DNA of 10,241 bases from Clostridium sp. CAG:921. Its GTDB lineage: Bacteria > Bacillota > Clostridia > TANB77 > CAG-465. Below the pieces are notes generated by a model. It saw only the letters and a list, made by a program, of their open reading frames with translations, searched no databases and was not told the origin of the DNA. The stretch spans positions 6,908 through 17,148 of the forward strand of contig HF991948.1 of assembly GCA_000433135.1 (NCBI GenBank), read 5' to 3'. Within the stretch, counting starts at the first letter, position 1, and each line of letters opens with the position of its first letter. Below, piece by piece: positions 1-7,497 of this stretch. Position numbers and translations under genes: made by a program.

Positions 1-35
1 ATCCTCTCACTTACTTATAATGGAAGGTGAATTGA

Positions 36-557
36 GTGAATAAAAAAGTAGAAGAACTTGTGGAGGAGAAGATAACATCAAAGGTTAATAAAGAAGGCTT
101 TGAGATAGAGTATGTTGAATTTGTTAAAGAGGGAGATAATAACATATTAAGAATAGTACTAGATAAGCCAAGTGGTAGTGTAGATGTTGATGAGTGTGAG
201 AAGATAAGTAGATTGGTAGAAGATGATGTTGATAGGATTATATCAAAAGAATATGTACTTGAGGTGTCATCACCTGGTCTTGAAAGGAATATTAAAAATT
301 TAAAATTGTATAATAAGTATATAGGACATGAAATATATGTAAAATTATTTAAGAAAAATGAAAAATATGGTAAAGAAATTACAGGAATTTTAAAAAAGGT
401 AAGTGATGGAACTATTTTCATAGAATGTAATGGTGATATAGCTAAGTTAAACATAGCAGATGTTGCTAATGCTCATACAGTTTATGATTTTAGTGAGTGC
501 TTTAAGCAAAAAGATAATGTAAACTTGAATAAATTGAATAAGTTTAATAAAAAATAG
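36..557 (+). CDS. rimP: Ribosome maturation factor RimP
   Basis: RimP is a cytoplasmic assembly factor for the 30S ribosomal subunit. The 173-residue product shows the family layout: an N-terminal alpha/beta domain (about 1-85) with the VDVDECEKISR segment (49-59) and the hallmark SSPGLER (78-84), then a small SH3-like beta domain (about 88-150) with the YIGHEIYVKLF and ITGILKKVSDG strands. The last 20 or so residues are an Asn/Lys-rich tail beyond the usual domain end. The start is GTG at 36, five bases after AAGGTGA (24-30). It is the first gene of the nusA operon seen here and ends 17 bases before nusA; rimP-nusA adjacency is the standard arrangement. The operon promoter and any rimP leader RNA lie left of the window. 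Identification is firm. Confidence 0.96.
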   Translation: MNKKVEELVEEKITSKVNKEGFEIEYVEFVKEGDNNILRIVLDKPSGSVDVDECEKISRLVEDDVDRIISKEYVLEVSSPGLERNIKNLKLYNKYIGHEIYVKLFKKNEKYGKEITGILKKVSDGTIFIECNGDIAKLNIADVANAHTVYDFSECFKQKDNVNLNKLNKFNKK

Positions 558-574
558 TATTTGGAGGAATGAAA

Positions 575-1648
575 ATGAAGAGTGAAAAAATTAGTTCAAA
601 GGAATTATTTAATGCGATAGATCAAATATATGAGGAAAAGGGAATAACAAGAGAATACTTGATAGATTCTTTAAAAATGGCTTTGGAAGCTGCTTATAAG
701 AAAAATTATGATACAAATGAAAACATAGTTGTTGACTTAGATGAACAAAGTATGAAAGTTTATGCTGTAAAAGAAGTAGTAGCTACTCCTGCTGAAGTTG
801 AAGACAATAATATACAAGTATGTTTAGATGAGGCAAAATTAGTATCAAAAAGAGCAAAAGTTGGTGATACAATAAATATTGAAGTTACACCTAAGAATTT
901 TGGAAGAATTGCAGCAGCTGCTGGAAAGCAGATAATAGTTCAAAGATTAAGAGAAGCTGAACGTAATTTGGTATATACACAGTATTCTGATAAGATTGGC
1001 CAAATCGTTGTTGGAGTTGTTCAAAGAACAGATAAGTTTGGAACGATAGTTGATCTTGGCAAAGTTGAAGCTTTGATACCAGTAAAAGAGCAAGTAAAGA
1101 CAGAAACTTTACAAACACACCAAAGAATAAAAGCATATGTAGAAAATGTTACGGAATCAGGAAAATTTGGACCACAAATTTTACTTTCTAGAAAATCTCC
1201 TAATTTTGTTAAAAAATTATTTGAACTTGAAGTTCCAGAAATAATTGATGGAATTGTGGAAATAAAAGGAGTTGCAAGAGAAGCAGGAAGTAGAACAAAG
1301 CTTTCAGTATGGTCACATGATGAAAATATAGATCCAGTTGGTAGTTTGGTTGGAAAAAAAGGTATGAGAATACAACCTATTATAGATGAACTTTTTGGTG
1401 AGAGAATTGATGTAGTTCCTTATAGTGATGATATACCAAGCTATATTATAAATGCACTAGCTCCAGCAGAAATACTTGCTATAGATATAAATGATGAAGA
1501 AAAAATTGCTACTGTAGTTGTTCCTGATGAGTCTTTATCTGTTGCAATAGGTGCGGGTGGACAAAATGTTAGATTAGCTGCAATACTTACAGGTTGGAAA
1601 ATAGATATAAAAACAGAAACTCAAATAAAAGAAAAAGTTGTTGAATAG
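575..1648 (+). CDS. nusA: Transcription termination/antitermination protein NusA
   Basis: NusA binds RNA polymerase and nascent RNA, and modulates pausing, termination and antitermination. The 357 residues fit the short Firmicute form without the C-terminal acidic repeats of E. coli. Visible domains are the N-terminal polymerase-binding domain (about 1-125), an S1 domain (about 139-205), KH1 with GKKG (260-263) and KH2 with GAGG (326-329). The linker FELEVPEI (216-223) and VAREAGSR (233-240) are family hallmarks. The usual HPG/HPN after the S1 domain reads SPN (208-210). An ATG at 569 touches the GGAGG at 563-567, while the ATG at 575 has a 7-base spacer, so 575 is chosen. The stop overlaps the ribosome binding site of ylxR, which suggests translational coupling. 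Confidence 0.97.
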   Translation: MKSEKISSKELFNAIDQIYEEKGITREYLIDSLKMALEAAYKKNYDTNENIVVDLDEQSMKVYAVKEVVATPAEVEDNNIQVCLDEAKLVSKRAKVGDTINIEVTPKNFGRIAAAAGKQIIVQRLREAERNLVYTQYSDKIGQIVVGVVQRTDKFGTIVDLGKVEALIPVKEQVKTETLQTHQRIKAYVENVTESGKFGPQILLSRKSPNFVKKLFELEVPEIIDGIVEIKGVAREAGSRTKLSVWSHDENIDPVGSLVGKKGMRIQPIIDELFGERIDVVPYSDDIPSYIINALAPAEILAIDINDEEKIATVVVPDESLSVAIGAGGQNVRLAAILTGWKIDIKTETQIKEKVVE

Positions 1649-1656
1649 GTGATTTA

Positions 1657-1923
1657 ATGAAAGAAACAAGAACTTGTGTGGTATGCAGACAAAAAAATAA
1701 TAAAAATCAATTTATAAGAATAGCTAAAGATAAAAATTGTGAAGCAATTTATGATAAAGAAAAAATAAAAAGTGGAAGAGGAATATACTTTTGTAATAAC
1801 CCAAAGTGCTTAAATATGGCAATAAGAAATATAGGTAAAAATAAATTTAATATAAAAAGTGAGATTAATAAACAAAGTTTAAAAGAGGTATTAGAAAAAA
1901 TACTAGTTGAATTGGGGGAATAA
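1657..1923 (+). CDS. rnpM: RNase P modulator RnpM (YlxR family)
   Basis: This is the small RNA-binding YlxR protein, described in Bacillus as RnpM, a modulator of RNase P activity (family knowledge). Its 88 residues carry the two signature blocks: RTCVVCR near the N-terminus (Cys7, Cys10) and GRGIYFC followed by PKC (40-51; Cys46, Cys51). The FIRIAKD strand (19-25) also fits. The four cysteines could form a metal site, but that is inference. The ATG at 1657 follows an AGGTGA that overlaps the nusA stop. The position between nusA and infB is the standard one. In most Firmicutes an L7Ae-like ylxQ gene comes next; here infB begins only two bases after the stop, so ylxQ is missing from this place. 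Confidence 0.93.
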   Translation: MKETRTCVVCRQKNNKNQFIRIAKDKNCEAIYDKEKIKSGRGIYFCNNPKCLNMAIRNIGKNKFNIKSEINKQSLKEVLEKILVELGE

Positions 1924-1925
1924 AT

Positions 1926-4900
1926 TTGGGAAAAATAAAAGTTCGTGAATTGGCAGAAAAATTAGGAATAAAAAGTGCTGAGTTGCTTGAAAAATTAAAA
2001 AAAGATGGAATTGACGTTAAAACAAACTTATCTTCAATAGAAGAAAGCATCGCTAATAAATATTTGCCAAAGTTTGGAAAAGCTTCAGATGAAAAAAAAG
2101 ATGAGAAAAAATCTGAACAAATGCATATAATTAGGAGAAATATTAGAGTTATTAATACTGATGGTCAAAAAAGTGAGGTTGAACAAATAACTACTAATAT
2201 AGCTGGTGATATAAAAAAGTCTAAAACTACAATTGATGGTAAAAAGAGTGAAGATTATAGTAAAGATGGACTAGGAGTTCTAAAACCAAGAGGTAATTAT
2301 GATAGAAGAAATAAAAATACTGGAAATAGGGCAGCTAATGTAATAATTACTAGAAATGGAAAACCTGTTGAAAAAATAAGCAGTGTTGAAAAAAAAGATG
2401 TTAAGGAAGTAAAAAGCGAAAATGCGGTAGATACTCCTGCTAGGGTTGAAGAAAAGGTAGAAGTAGAAAAAAAAGTTATGGATAAGAAAATAGATAATAA
2501 TATGAATCAAGAAATAAAAAAAGATTATAGAAAAAATAGTAATAATGGAAATTTTGAGAAAAATCAGGGGAATAGTAATTTTAATAGGCAAAGAAATCAA
2601 AATGAGAATTATGATAAGCAAACTAATTATAAAAATAGAAGGAATAATTATGATAGCACGCAAAATGGGAATATAAATAGAGGATTTAAGAATAGGCAAG
2701 ACGATAAGAATAGAACATCGACTGTTAATTCTTCAAGTGGTGAATATTCAAATAATTACAATAAAAATAGAAACTATAATAATTATAAGAAAGATGGAAG
2801 CGCTGTTAATTCTACAAAGCCATTTAACAGACCATATAATAGAAATAATAATGGTCAAGAACAAAGACAAAATTATAATAATAGACCAAATGGTAACTTT
2901 AGAAATAATAGACAAAATACAGACAATACTTCTTATCAAGTAAACAAATTTATAAAGCAATCTTCTAATGTTGTTCCAGAGCAAAAAGAAACGAGAGAAT
3001 ATTCAAATATAAATATAGATAAGAAAAAATACAATGAAAAAAATATTTCTTCTAATGAGAATAAGAAAGAAAAACTTGACAAAAATAAGTTAAGGGAAAA
3101 ACATTCAAGAGTAGCTACTTCAAAATTAAAAGGAATGGAAATAGATTCTGACGGATTACTTGATTTATATGAAAGAGATACTGATACATTTAAAAAATCA
3201 AGTAAAAAGGCTAAGAAAAGTAAAACTGAATTAAAACAAACTAAGATAATTCCAATGACAGAAGTTAAACTTCCAGAAGTAATGACAGTAAAAGAATTTG
3301 CTGAGGCAATAAAAAAGCAAGCATCTGAGGTTATAAAAAAGTTATTTGGACTTGGAATAATGGCTACCGTAAATCAGGATATTGATTTTGATACTGCATA
3401 TTTAATAGCATCAGATTTTGGAATTAATGCTCAAAAAGAAGTTAAGGTTACTGAAGAAGATATATTATTTGACGATAGTGAAGATAGCGAAGAAGATTTA
3501 GTACCAAGGCCACCTATTGTTGTAGTAATGGGTCATGTTGATCATGGAAAGACGTCACTTCTTGATAGATTAAGAAGTTCAAATGTTGTAAGTGGTGAAG
3601 CAGGTGGAATTACACAGCATATTGGTGCGTATAAGGTAGAAATAAAAGGCAGAGAAATATGTTTCTTAGATACTCCAGGTCATGAAGCTTTTACTGCTAT
3701 GAGAGCAAGAGGTGCACAAGTTACAGACATTGCTGTTATAGTTGTAGCAGCAGACGATGGAATAAAACCACAAACTATTGAAGCAATTGATCATGCAAAA
3801 GCTGCTGGTGTTAGTATAATAGTAGCAATAAATAAAATCGATAAGCCAACTGCTAATATTGATAGAGTAAAACAAGAATTACTTGAAATCGGTTTGGTTC
3901 CAGAAGAGTGGGGAGGAGATACTATATGTGTTCCTATTTCGGCTCTTACAGGACAAGGAATTGATAATTTACTTGAAATGATACTTTTAGTAGCTGATAT
4001 GAAGGATTTAAAAGCAAATCCAAATAAGCAAGCTAAAGGAACAGTACTTGAAGCTAGACTTGATAAAACAAAAGGAACTGTAGTTTCAATGTTGATCCAA
4101 AGAGGAGAACTAAATATTGGTGATACTATAGTTGTTGGCGATATGGTATCTAAAATACGTGCAATGAAAGATGATAAAGGAAGAAAGGTAAAATCTGCAG
4201 GACCTTCTACACCTGTTGAAGTATTAGGTCTTTCACATGTACCTCAAACTGGAGATATATTTTATGAAGTCGATGATGAGAAAACTGCAAAACATTTGAT
4301 AGAAAAAAGAAAAGCTGAAGCAAGAACAAAGCTTATAAAACAAGGCTCAAAAGTGACTCTAGATGATTTATTTGGACAAATAAAAGAAGGAAAAATAAAG
4401 GAACTTAATATAATTATAAAGGCTGATGTTCAAGGATCAGTAGAAGCTTTAAAGGATTCTTTACTTAAGCTTTCAAATGATGAGGTAAGAGTTAGAGTAT
4501 TACATGCATCTACTGGAGGAATAAAAGAAAGTGATGTTACATTAGCTTCTGTTTCGAATGCTATAATTATTGGATTTAATGTAAGACCTGAGTCTATTGC
4601 TGCTTCACAAGCAGAAAAGGAAAAAGTTGATATGCGTCTTTACAATGTAATTTATGATGCAATAAATGACGTTGAAACAGCATTGAAAGGTATGATACCA
4701 AAAAAATACAAAGAAGTTATGCTTGGAACTGCTGAAATTAGGAAAATATTTAAAATAACAGGAGTAGGTATAGTTGCAGGATGTTATGTAAAATCTGGAA
4801 AAATTGTTAGAAACCAAATGGTAAGAGTGGTAAGAGATAATATTGTTATATTGGCAGTAAAAATTGATAACTTAAAAAGAGAAAAAGATGAAGTAAAAGA

Positions 4901-5000
4901 AGTAGCAGAAGGCTATGAATGTGGAATAAAACTAGAAAAATTCAGTGAGATAAAAGAAGGCGACATTTTAGAATGTTACGAGTTAGTTGAAGAAAAATAA
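1926..5000 (+). CDS. infB: Translation initiation factor IF-2
   Basis: IF2 is the GTPase that places initiator fMet-tRNA on the 30S subunit and promotes subunit joining. At 1024 residues it is far longer than the roughly 700 of B. subtilis. Order: IF2_N domain (about 3-50), charged Lys/Asn/Gln-rich linker (about 55-440), second IF2_N domain (about 451-505), then the GTPase with P-loop GHVDHGKT (536-543), DTPGH (582-586), NKID (636-639) and a SAL G5 motif. Domains II, III and the C-terminal fMet-tRNA-binding domain follow and look complete. The start is TTG at 1926, preceded by GGGGGA at 1914-1919; no better ATG or GTG fits. The length excess lies mostly in an Asn-rich stretch at about 185-342. 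Shorter isoforms from internal starts are known in this family but I see no convincing internal ribosome binding site. Confidence 0.97.
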   Translation: MGKIKVRELAEKLGIKSAELLEKLKKDGIDVKTNLSSIEESIANKYLPKFGKASDEKKDEKKSEQMHIIRRNIRVINTDGQKSEVEQITTNIAGDIKKSKTTIDGKKSEDYSKDGLGVLKPRGNYDRRNKNTGNRAANVIITRNGKPVEKISSVEKKDVKEVKSENAVDTPARVEEKVEVEKKVMDKKIDNNMNQEIKKDYRKNSNNGNFEKNQGNSNFNRQRNQNENYDKQTNYKNRRNNYDSTQNGNINRGFKNRQDDKNRTSTVNSSSGEYSNNYNKNRNYNNYKKDGSAVNSTKPFNRPYNRNNNGQEQRQNYNNRPNGNFRNNRQNTDNTSYQVNKFIKQSSNVVPEQKETREYSNINIDKKKYNEKNISSNENKKEKLDKNKLREKHSRVATSKLKGMEIDSDGLLDLYERDTDTFKKSSKKAKKSKTELKQTKIIPMTEVKLPEVMTVKEFAEAIKKQASEVIKKLFGLGIMATVNQDIDFDTAYLIASDFGINAQKEVKVTEEDILFDDSEDSEEDLVPRPPIVVVMGHVDHGKTSLLDRLRSSNVVSGEAGGITQHIGAYKVEIKGREICFLDTPGHEAFTAMRARGAQVTDIAVIVVAADDGIKPQTIEAIDHAKAAGVSIIVAINKIDKPTANIDRVKQELLEIGLVPEEWGGDTICVPISALTGQGIDNLLEMILLVADMKDLKANPNKQAKGTVLEARLDKTKGTVVSMLIQRGELNIGDTIVVGDMVSKIRAMKDDKGRKVKSAGPSTPVEVLGLSHVPQTGDIFYEVDDEKTAKHLIEKRKAEARTKLIKQGSKVTLDDLFGQIKEGKIKELNIIIKADVQGSVEALKDSLLKLSNDEVRVRVLHASTGGIKESDVTLASVSNAIIIGFNVRPESIAASQAEKEKVDMRLYNVIYDAINDVETALKGMIPKKYKEVMLGTAEIRKIFKITGVGIVAGCYVKSGKIVRNQMVRVVRDNIVILAVKIDNLKREKDEVKEVAEGYECGIKLEKFSEIKEGDILECYELVEEK
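2478..2951 (+). repeat. Asn-rich low-complexity coding segment of infB
   Basis: Codons for about residues 185-342 of IF2 are dominated by Asn, with Lys, Arg, Tyr, Gln and Gly, in recurring short patterns such as [14 protein letters not shown] and NNNGQ. There are no exact long tandem repeats, and the reading frame stays open. The segment is predicted to be disordered and lies between the two IF2_N domains. It contains almost no hydrophobic residues other than Tyr and Phe. It is not a separate gene. Confidence 0.85.
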
Positions 5001-5020
5001 TAATTTAAGGATGTGATTTT

Positions 5021-5413
5021 ATGCAAAGACATGAAAGACTAGAACAAGATGTAAAAATAGCATTAAGTAATATAATTACTTATGAGGTTAAGGAACCATC
5101 AGTTACAGGACTTATTTCTGTAACTGATGTTAAAATAACACCAGATCAAAAATATGCAAAAGTTTATATTAGTATTTTTGGAAAGCAAAATAAGCAAAAA
5201 GTTATTGACGCTTTAAAGAAAGCAACTGGCTTTATAAAATTAGAACTTGGCAAAAGAGTTAGAATGAGAAATATTCCATCTATTATGTTTGAACTTGATG
5301 ATTCTATTGAATATGGTGATCACATGGATAAATTGATTGATGAAGTGATAAGAAATGATGAAGAAAAGCATAGTTTAAGTTCCGAAAAAACTGATGAGGA
5401 AAAGCAGATATAG
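5021..5413 (+). CDS. rbfA: 30S ribosome-binding factor RbfA
   Basis: RbfA binds the 30S subunit near the 5' helix of 16S rRNA and helps late maturation. The 130 residues include the expected KH-like fold: RHERLEQDVKIALSNII at the start, the SVTDVKITPDQKYAKVYIS block (33-51), a helix with the family's kink sequence KKATGFIK (66-73), and the RNIPSIMFELDDSIEYG strand (83-99). A charged tail (about 112-130) is rich in Glu, Lys and Ser. The ATG at 5021 follows AAGGATGTGA (5007-5016). The gene starts 20 bases after infB and ends 37 bases before nrnA, the usual order. Confidence 0.96.
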   Translation: MQRHERLEQDVKIALSNIITYEVKEPSVTGLISVTDVKITPDQKYAKVYISIFGKQNKQKVIDALKKATGFIKLELGKRVRMRNIPSIMFELDDSIEYGDHMDKLIDEVIRNDEEKHSLSSEKTDEEKQI

Positions 5414-5450
5414 CATTTTTAATATTTGGACAAAAAATGGAGATGAGTTT

Positions 5451-6419
5451 ATGTTTGAAGAAGCTAAAAAATATATAGATGAAGCAGATAAGATATATAT
5501 AGTTGGTCATGTTGGCCCTGATGGTGATGCGGTAGGAGCATCTTTTGGAATGTATAATGCCTTAAAAAAAATTGGCAAAAATGCTAAGGTTATTATGCCT
5601 GCGTGTTCTGATACATTTAAATTTTTACCAGGTATTAATGAAGCTGTTGAAAATGTTGAAGAATCAGAGTATGATTTACTTATTGCTGTAGATTCTTCAG
5701 ATAAAACAAGACTAGCAATAAGTAAGGAAGACTTTGAAAAAGCAAAACATGTTATTGTACTTGATCATCACATGGCAAATGAGCCATATGGCGATTTTAA
5801 CTATATAAATAGTGATTTGCCAGCTGCTAGTGAGATAATTTATAATTTTATATCTTATCTAAACATTGAGATTGATAAAGTTATTGCAACTTATCTTTAT
5901 CTTGGAATAATGACTGATACTGGAAGTTTTAATTATTCTTCAACAAAACCATCAACGCTGATTGTAGCTGCTAATTTAGTTGCTACAGGAATTGATTTTT
6001 CGTATATTTGTAAAAAAGTTAATGATACAATAAAAGAGTCAAAGTTAAAATTAATTGCTAAGGCAATTGATAATATGGAAGTATATTATGATGGACGATT
6101 AAGATATACTTATGTTGATCAAAAAGTTATGAAAGCTCTTGGAATAAATGATGAAGAGGCTGAAGGTATGACTAATTATTTGCGAATGGTAGATGGTACT
6201 GAAGTAGCAATTTATGTAAGAGAAAAAAGTGATGGAAGTAATAAGGTTAGTATGAGATCTAACGAACTTATAGATATTTCAAAAATAGCAATTGCAAACG
6301 GTGGCGGTGGTCATAAAAGAGCTGCTGGATTTACTATGCAAAAGCCATATGAAGAAGCAAAAAATGAATTAATAAATGTAGTTGGAGTGATGTTAGGTGA
6401 TACAAGTACCACAAATTAA
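5451..6419 (+). CDS. nrnA: DHH/DHHA1 phosphoesterase, NrnA-type oligoribonuclease / pAp phosphatase
   Basis: NrnA enzymes degrade 2-5 nucleotide RNA fragments to mononucleotides and can dephosphorylate 3'-phosphoadenosine 5'-phosphate to AMP; they use manganese. All metal-site motifs are present in the 322 residues: HVGPDGDAVG (His20, Asp24, Asp26), VDSSD (Asp81), DHH (105-107) and MTDTGSF (Asp156). The DHHA1 domain has the substrate-binding GGGGHKRAAGF (284-294). The open frame extends left to 5394 inside rbfA, but only the ATG at 5451 has a good ribosome binding site (GGAG at 5439-5442), so that start is used. The gene lies between rbfA and truB, a common arrangement in Clostridia and Bacilli. 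Whether both activities are present in this organism is inferred from the family. Confidence 0.94.
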   Translation: MFEEAKKYIDEADKIYIVGHVGPDGDAVGASFGMYNALKKIGKNAKVIMPACSDTFKFLPGINEAVENVEESEYDLLIAVDSSDKTRLAISKEDFEKAKHVIVLDHHMANEPYGDFNYINSDLPAASEIIYNFISYLNIEIDKVIATYLYLGIMTDTGSFNYSSTKPSTLIVAANLVATGIDFSYICKKVNDTIKESKLKLIAKAIDNMEVYYDGRLRYTYVDQKVMKALGINDEEAEGMTNYLRMVDGTEVAIYVREKSDGSNKVSMRSNELIDISKIAIANGGGGHKRAAGFTMQKPYEEAKNELINVVGVMLGDTSTTN

Positions 6420-7278
6420 AAGTGGAATATTAAATATAGATAAACCACAGGGAATAACTTCACATGATGTAGTAGATGTTATTAGAAAAATATTTAAAAA
6501 TGCAAAAGTTGGACATACTGGAACTCTTGATCCAATGGCAACTGGAGTGTTACCAATATGTATTGGCGAAGCTACTAAACTTACTAATGAGCTAACGTGC
6601 AAAACTAAAAAGTATAGAGTTAAAATGTTATTAGGTGTTGAAACAGACACTTATGATATAACAGGAAAAATTATGTTTGCTAGTGTAGTCGATAGTGATG
6701 AGATTTATATAAAAGAGAGGATAAAAAGATTTGTTGGAAAACAAGAACAGATGCCTCCAATATATAGTGCAATTCGAGTTGATGGAAAACGCGCTTATTC
6801 GTATGCACGTGCTGGTAAAGATGTAGAAATGCAACCAAGGCAAATAGAAATATTTGCTATTGATAATATTGTTGTTAATTTAGAGCTTAAGGAAGTAGAG
6901 TTTGACGTTACATGCTCCAAGGGAACATATATACGTAGTTTGGTGAATGATATTGGGAAAAAAATAGGCTGTGGAGCTACAATGTGTGAGTTACGTAGAC
7001 TTAGAAACGGAAATTTTGATATTTCAGATAGTATCGGATTGTATGAATACTTAAATCTTGAATATGATAAAATGTTACAAAAAATTGTTTCTATTGAAGA
7101 ATATTATAAGGAATCTAAAAGAGTAAACTTTACTAAAAATGAATATATTAGATTTTTGAATGGAATGAATTTTAATTTAACTACAAGTGAAAAGATTGTT
7201 AGAGTATACTTTAATGATTCATTTAAAGGACTGGGAAAAGTAGAAAATAATATTATGAAAAGATTTATTGTGTTATAA
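6397..7278 (+). CDS. truB: tRNA pseudouridine(55) synthase TruB
   Basis: TruB converts U55 in the T-loop of tRNAs to pseudouridine. The 293-residue product has the catalytic block GHTGTLDPMATGVLP (39-53) with nucleophile Asp45, then QMPPIYSAIRVDGKRAYSYAR (118-138), KGTYIR (175-180) and CELRRLRNGNFDI. A C-terminal domain (about 225-293) resembles the short Firmicute PUA-like end. The start is GTG at 6397: an in-frame TAG lies directly upstream at 6394-6396, and GGAGTGA (6384-6390) gives a six-base spacer. The gene overlaps the end of nrnA by 23 bases, so the two are probably translationally coupled. In many relatives ribF follows; here a terminator comes at once. Confidence 0.96.
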   Translation: MIQVPQIKSGILNIDKPQGITSHDVVDVIRKIFKNAKVGHTGTLDPMATGVLPICIGEATKLTNELTCKTKKYRVKMLLGVETDTYDITGKIMFASVVDSDEIYIKERIKRFVGKQEQMPPIYSAIRVDGKRAYSYARAGKDVEMQPRQIEIFAIDNIVVNLELKEVEFDVTCSKGTYIRSLVNDIGKKIGCGATMCELRRLRNGNFDISDSIGLYEYLNLEYDKMLQKIVSIEEYYKESKRVNFTKNEYIRFLNGMNFNLTTSEKIVRVYFNDSFKGLGKVENNIMKRFIVL

Positions 7279-7285
7279 TGATTTT

Positions 7286-7319
7286 AAGTGAGATGAATGT
7301 AAGTTTGTCTCATTTTTTT
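7286..7319 (+). terminator. Rho-independent terminator of the rimP-truB operon
   Basis: Eight bases after the truB stop, arms TGAGATGAAT (7289-7298) and GTTTGTCTCA (7303-7312) form a 10-bp stem with three G-U pairs and a GTAA tetraloop (GNRA type). Seven T follow (7313-7319). The A/A/G at 7286-7288 can pair with the first T residues and lengthen the stem. Confidence 0.85.
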
Positions 7320-7422
7320 GCAATATATTAATGTATATGAAAAAATTTGAAATTATAAAGCTTTTTTATGAAAATATATGATCGTATAGAGTTAAAAATA
7401 TTACGAAAGGCAATTAAATATC

Positions 7423-7452
7423 TTGAAAAAGTTTGTTAATATGTGATAAAAT
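7423..7452 (+). promoter_or_regulatory. Sigma-A type promoter with extended -10, upstream of the pilin-like gene
   Basis: The -35 TTGAAA (7423-7428) and -10 TAAAAT (7447-7452) are 18 bases apart, with a TG at 7444-7445 giving an extended -10. Transcription would begin near 7459, about 39 bases before the ATG at 7498. The element matches the promoter at 9017-9046 at 25 of 30 positions. Confidence 0.7.
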
Positions 7453-7461
7453 TTATGTAGA

Positions 7462-7486
7462 ATATTTTAATGTTCAATTGAAATAT
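7462..7486 (+). promoter_or_regulatory. 5' UTR hairpin directly before the ribosome binding site
   Basis: Arms ATATTTTAAT (7462-7471) and ATTGAAATAT (7477-7486) form a 10-bp stem (one G-U) with a five-base loop. The predicted transcript would start with this hairpin, and the AGGAGG at 7487-7492 begins on the next base. It could protect the 5' end or influence ribosome access. The stem is AT-only apart from one G, so stability is modest. Confidence 0.45.
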
Positions 7487-7497
7487 AGGAGGAATTT

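Noticed and set aside
16..21. Perfect TATAAT just before rimP
   Set aside because: Transcription would start around base 28, inside the ribosome binding site, and no -35 region is visible within the window. It is probably chance in AT-rich DNA.
11..454. Minus-strand open frame opposite rimP, and similar ones opposite nusA, infB, nrnA and truB
   Set aside because: They are antisense shadows of strongly supported genes, with low-complexity Ser/Phe/Ile-rich products and no ribosome binding sites.
3135..3362. Internal ATG codons in infB (3135, 3360) as starts of short IF2 isoforms
   Set aside because: Both are in frame, but upstream purines are poorly spaced, so there is no convincing ribosome binding site.
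7320..7422. Possible riboswitch upstream of the pilin-like gene
   Set aside because: The stretch is AT-rich and lies upstream of the predicted transcription start; I see no aptamer motif I recognise, such as a cyclic-di-GMP riboswitch core.
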